Source of the DNA: Flaveria trinervia
Lineage: Eukaryota > Streptophyta > Magnoliopsida > Asterales > Asteraceae
Reading direction: 5' to 3'
Assembly (NCBI GenBank): GCA_025506515.1
Contig: CM046457.1
Span: 2,126,997-2,190,996, forward strand
Length of the DNA: 64,000 nt
The number at the start of each line of letters is the position of its first letter. Position 1 is the first letter of the stretch. Position numbers and translations under genes: made by a program. Positions 59,700 through 64,000 of the stretch are shown in pieces. The notes under the pieces were generated by a model. The model made no database searches, had not been told where the DNA came from, and saw nothing but the letters and a program-made list of their open reading frames with translations.

Positions 59700-60382
59700 T
59701 TCACTTCTTTCTCTTTCCCTTTAAGGGATGCTTGATATAGTTCACATAGATGTGGAGCAGTACGACAAGCTTTTGACCAATGGTTTGTACTACCACATCT
59801 AAAACATGAACTAGCATAATTTGAGAAGTACCAACTTCATTTTTAAACTTGTTTTGGTGGTTGAAATTGGTAGTTTGTTGTCCATGACCACGACCATGGC
59901 CACGACCACGTCCACGACCACGACCACGGCCACGAGAATTACCTCGGTAATTGTTGTTCCATTTGTAAGGATGATTATGATCATTAAAATGATTTTATCA
60001 AAATGGCCACGACCACGGACTAGCACACAACCTTGTTCCCATTTACATCCAGATTTTTTGTTACTATTACTTAATAGCATTGACTTCTGGAATTGCTAGT
60101 GAACCAGTAGGACGAGCATTTTTCATTAATAGCTCGTTGTTTTCCTCCGCTACAAGGAGATATGAAGTTAAATCAGAAATTTCTTAAAGTTTAGCAATCT
60201 GTATTGGTTTTGCAAACTCATATTCCATGCATGAAATGTCGACAAAGTTTTCTCTAGCATATCATCCTCAGTAATTATATGCCCACAAAATCGAATAGTT
60301 GAGCAGATTCTGAATACAGCAGAGACATACTCATTCACTTTTTTAAAGTCTTGGAACCTTAGCTTGTTTCATTCATCTCTCG
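59700..60382 (-). pseudogene. C4 gag: RGG-rich segment and zinc knuckle, cut by the Tekay-like LTR
   Basis: A CCHC knuckle (CFRCGSTNHWSKAC) is at about 59775-59820. Upstream of it in the minus sense is an Arg-Gly repeat region (59880-59950) likely to bind nucleic acid. Further gag sequence runs to 60382, where a Ty3/gypsy LTR begins. Confidence 0.7.
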
Positions 60383-61662
60383 TGTCACACCCCAACCTTG
60401 ACGGCGGAAACGTCGAGATGTGAGGGTTAAGATTGTTCACAGCCACATAACGCTATATTAAAATGTAAATATTATTATCATAAGTCTTGAAATGAAATAC
60501 AATCATAAGTCCCAAACAAGTAATAAGTTCAAACATAACATAACATGATGTAAACTTTTATTCATTAACTAGGTCCAAGTCCTAGATTATTGCATACTTC
60601 ATATGGATCACTTTAAACTTGAGGTTGACCTGAAACATGATAAAAATAAGAGTCAACTAAAAATAGTTGGTGAGTTTCCAAGGTTTTCATACATAATATG
60701 AAAAAAAATTACAAGTAGCAATTCATGTCATAGGTCATAAGCAAGTAAGGTTATAGAACACATATCGTTACAACCAAACCTCGACTTGATTACAAGTATA
60801 AAAGATTGGCTAAGTGTATTTGGTTCCCATGATGAACAAGCATACGTCATCAGGAGTCGGCAATACATCGACTTTAGCACCAAATAGGCTTGTCAAGCCC
60901 AAAGATCTAAGACATTGCCAGGCTATCAATAGTTAATGATTGTAAACAAACTATGTATCTCATATAATCACTTACAACACACAAATAACCATAGACAAAA
61001 TATAAAGATGAATTGCAAGTGCTTTACAAGTCTCAAACGTTTATAAGTGTATGATGTATAAGTATCACGTTTCACCCAAAATAGTGTGAAAAATGTAAAA
61101 AGGGACAAGGAAAACTCACATGATTGATAAGTATATAATAGGTGACTAAAATAAAATAATAAGCGATGATCCAAAGTAATCCTTCACAAGTACCTATATT
61201 ATATATATTATAAGATTTAGGTTAATAGTGAGGTTAACGATTTAACACGAGCTAAGGTATTAAAATTTGGAGATTTTTATAAAGTTAATAGATTCTTATA
61301 AAAATAGCATTCATAACATTTACAAAATTTATTTTTAAGCAATTTGGTCCTTCATAAATAACTTGTGATTCTATTTATAAGACATATTTAAACTCTATAT
61401 TTATCATGATACATCTTTAAATAAGATAACATAAGGTCCAATATTAATTAATAACTTAAAGTATTATAACAATCTAATTTTTAGAAATATTTAGTTATAA
61501 CATTTGCAAATAATTTTTATATTAAAATATGTTACAAGAATAAATTTTAAGAAATATTTAGATGACTTTAAAATTATTCAAAGTTTATAAAAGTTATTTT
61601 TATATTTATTATAAATTTTCTATAATAAAATTATAGCTTAAAAGGCTTAAAAAAATTGCATA

Positions 61663-61740
61663 AGGGTGCCCGGGTTCGAACCCGGGACCCCATGCTGAGA
61701 GTGTAAGGGTCTTAACCAGTAAACCAAAGGCCTCAGCCGC
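61663..61740 (-). other. tRNA-like module with Pol III A and B boxes inside the Tekay-like LTR
   Basis: Second copy of the module at 23741-23818. A box TGGTTTACTGG, and T arm CCCGGGTTCGAACCCGGG identical in both copies, while the anticodon-arm region differs at many positions and the acceptor stem here is weaker. Confidence 0.7.
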
Positions 61741-62608
61741 GATATGAATCAGATTTTAATTGTTAAAACCAAGTTTCAATCAAATCCCTAATTTCATATA
61801 AACCCTAGATTACTCGAATCCAAAATTGAACAACGATTCGAGAGTTTCAACCCGATTAACCTTAGGGCTTTTGATCCCTAAGGAAAATCGAGTTGAATGA
61901 TGTATTGTACTTACTTGATTAGGCTCGATTTGTAGTATTTATGCTCGGTTTTGTCTCGGTTATCTCACGAAGAACAGGTGCCTAGCAATCGATTAAATGA
62001 ATGAATGTTTTAAGAATTTGCGCTATAGTGAGTTTAAAGAGATCGAAGGGAACATTAGCCCTCTATTATATAGCCTTGATTTGTTTGTTGAGATGTCGAA
62101 CGAGTCCGGTTCGTGTTCGGCCACCTCGGTTACAGTTAGGTGTTTAATTAACTCGAATTAACTATGCATTAAGCTTATAAATGATAATTCGAACGTTTCT
62201 GTACGTTTCATTTGATTAATCATCAACATTTATACGTTAAACGGTTCTATGTCGATCGAGATGCGTGTTCGGTTCGAAGCCCTTCAATACCGAGCTTTAA
62301 TGTTCAATTAAGTATCGGTTTCAAGTTCGAGGAGTCTTCTTGAGTCGATTACTATCTCGGTTTGTAAAAAAACGAGCTGTTTTTATGGTTTTCGTGGTGG
62401 CCGGAGGCCGCCGGTGACAGGCCGGGATTTTGGCCGGAAAATCGTGGGTGAGGGGGGGAAAGGTTTGGGTTTTAATAATTTTACAAAAATGGTCTCTGTA
62501 GTTTGATTTGTTTATTATTTCATGTTTAAACTTAGATTCTAACTTTCAAAATTGGTCAAATAACCCCCTGGACTTAAATTAATCTTTAAGTTTAAAATAT
62601 TTTATGAC

Positions 62609-62720
62609 TTATTATTATTATTATTATAATTATTATACTTATTATTATTATTATTATTATTATCATTATAGTTGTTATTATTAGTATTATTATCATAATT
62701 ATGACTTGTTTCATTATTAC
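62609..62720. repeat. (ATT)n microsatellite in the LTR
   Basis: Interrupted ATT/TTA repeats. The solo LTR at 22445-24847 has a shorter run at the same relative place. Confidence 0.9.
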
Positions 62721-62893
62721 TATTATTAATATTAACATAATTAATATTATTTGATATTTTTATTTTTAACCTTCTTACATTAATAACCAAAGAGAATAGC
62801 ATAAATAACACATGAGTTTCATAGTTGTCAATAATGACCCTTATAAGAATAAACGAAGTTAACGTTTAGTTAACAAAAATACGAGATGTTACA

Positions 62894-62908
62894 GTCTCCC
62901 CAACTTAA
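62894..62908 (-). promoter_or_regulatory. Polypurine tract of the Tekay-like element
   Basis: Minus-strand AAGTTGGGGAGAC directly before the LTR start TGTAACATCTCG. Confidence 0.8.
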
Positions 62909-62941
62909 AAGAATTTCGTCCTTAAATTAAAAGAAATGAAA

Positions 62942-64000
62942 CTATACAAATAAAAACGTGTATTTCTTCTTCATGTGCTCCTCACGTTCCCAAGTAAATT
63001 CAGCGCCACGCTTATTTTCCCAACGAACCTTCACGATTGGGGTTGTTGTGGTTCTCGTCTTTTTCATTATGCGGTCCATGATCTCTACAGGTTTCTTGAC
63101 AAAATGTAATGACTCGTCAATCTGAATGTCTTCCAACGGAACATACAGACTTTCGTCGGCCAAGCACTTTCTCAAATTTGAGACGTGGAACACAGGATGA
63201 ACTCCACTAAGGTCAGAAGGTAGTTCCAGTTTATAAGCCACTTTCCCAATCCTTTTCAGGATTTTGAAAGGTCTACAATCTTGGAGCCAATTTGCCCTTC
63301 TTTCCAAAACGAACAACACCTTTCCACGGTGAGACCTTTAGAAGAACCATCTCCCCAACTTGGAATTCCAATGGCTTACGTCGCTTGTCAGCATAACTCT
63401 TTTGACGACTTCTCGCCACTTCAAGGTTCTTGCGGATAATAGAAACTTTATCGGTCGTCTCTTGTATAAGTTCAGGACCAGTGATGAAGTTTTCACCAAT
63501 GTCGGTCCAACAGATCGGTGAACGACATTTACGACCATAAAGTGCTTCAAACGGTGCCATCTTGATACTCGAGTGATAACTATTGTTATACGAAAATTCC
63601 GCGAGCGGTAGATGCGTATCCCAATCACCACCAAAGTCAAGAACACACAGACGTAGCAAATCCTCCAAGGTTTGGATCGTTCGCTCGGTTTGACCATCAG
63701 TTTGAGGATGGTAAGCCGTGCTCAGGTCCAATTGAGTTCCCAAGAGTTCTTGCATAGACGTCTAAAAATGCGAAGTGAAACGAGCGTCTCGGTCGGATAT
63801 GATGTGCAGAGGTACCCCATGACGACTTACAATTTCATCAACGTATATACGGGCTAACCTTGATGTCTTGTAAGTGTCACGTATAGGTATAAAATGTGCT
63901 GATTTGGTCAATCGGTCAACGATCACCCATATGCTATCATGTCCTCGAGAGGTTCGGGGTAGCTTTGTTATGAAGTCCATGGATATGTGTTCCCATTTCC
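62942..64000 (-). pseudogene. Tekay-like gypsy integrase and chromodomain, partial
   Basis: The minus-strand frame enters from the right edge inside the integrase core: ITKLPRTSRGHDSIWVIVDR, then ISDRDARFTSHF (second catalytic Asp), YHPQTDGQTERTIQTLE (catalytic Glu) and YNNSYHSSIKMAPFEALYGR. A single in-frame TAG follows FTSHF near 63760, and one frameshift falls near 63300. After that the frame has VFHVSNLRKCL (gypsy integrase tail) and a chromodomain-like end (IVKVRWENKRGAEFTWEREE), which in this clade targets integration to heterochromatin. Two lesions in about 350 codons suggest a fairly young but dead copy. Confidence 0.88.

Larger units (their letters stand above)
60383..62893 (-). mobile_element. 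3' LTR of a Tekay-like Ty3/gypsy chromovirus
   Basis: 2511 bp, plus-strand ends TGTCACACCCCAACC and CGAGATGTTACA. The polypurine tract (AAGTTGGGGAGAC on minus, 62894-62908) and the polyprotein to the right show it is the 3' LTR of a minus-strand element whose 5' half is beyond the window. It is inserted in the C4 gag; the left target site would be TCTCG (60378-60382). Contains an (ATT)n run, a tRNA-like module and TA-rich U3. Same family as the solo LTR at 22445. Confidence 0.9.

Noticed and set aside
59811..60099. Val/Ile-rich minus frame and Thr/Met-rich plus frame
   Set aside because: Out-of-frame reads of the gag Arg-Gly repeat in C4.

Overview
The window is nuclear DNA of a flowering plant. 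Genes are split by many AT-rich GT-AG introns, and most of the sequence is nested LTR retrotransposons and small DNA transposons. From my memory of similar element families a eudicot, probably Asteraceae, is likely, but this was not tested. No bacterial-type genes, CRISPR array or rRNA were seen.

Left part (1-18.7 kb): two apparently functional host genes. A mitochondrial-carrier-family S-adenosylmethionine transporter lies on the minus strand (ten exons, 1068-4432; its last exon is not in the window). A choline kinase lies on the plus strand (seven coding exons, 13129-15542, 371 residues, plus a probable leader intron). Between them are an array of short GC-rich palindromes (4.8-5.9 kb), a Tourist-like MITE, a hAT-like element with an 8-bp target duplication, and long AT-rich stretches without genes.

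Middle (18.7-35 kb): an element with long inverted terminal repeats sits between TA/TG microsatellites. Two different LTRs inserted into it, and each is now a solo LTR with its 5-bp target duplication still readable (CTAAC and CGTAA). Then come the 3' part of an LTR element with an unusual extra ORF, and a short non-autonomous LTR element with both LTRs, PBS and PPT. A Helitron 3' end with a decayed helicase fragment and an intact tRNA-Gly(GCC) follow.

Right part (35-64 kb): three decayed Ale-like Ty1/copia copies lie on the minus strand, two of them bounded by short LTRs and target duplications (AAAAC, TGCAC). They are interleaved with a hAT-like element and a MITE. Next is a broken DEAD-box helicase gene (RH39-like) whose large intron has filled with repeats. 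A decayed Ivana-like copia follows, and a long-LTR Ty3/gypsy chromovirus (Tekay-like) is inserted in its gag region and runs off the right edge.

Recurring themes are arrays of short CG-containing palindromes in or near several unrelated LTRs, and a tRNA-like module with Pol III A and B boxes inside both Tekay-like LTRs. Only the transporter, the choline kinase and tRNA-Gly look like live host genes; nearly everything else is mobile or broken.
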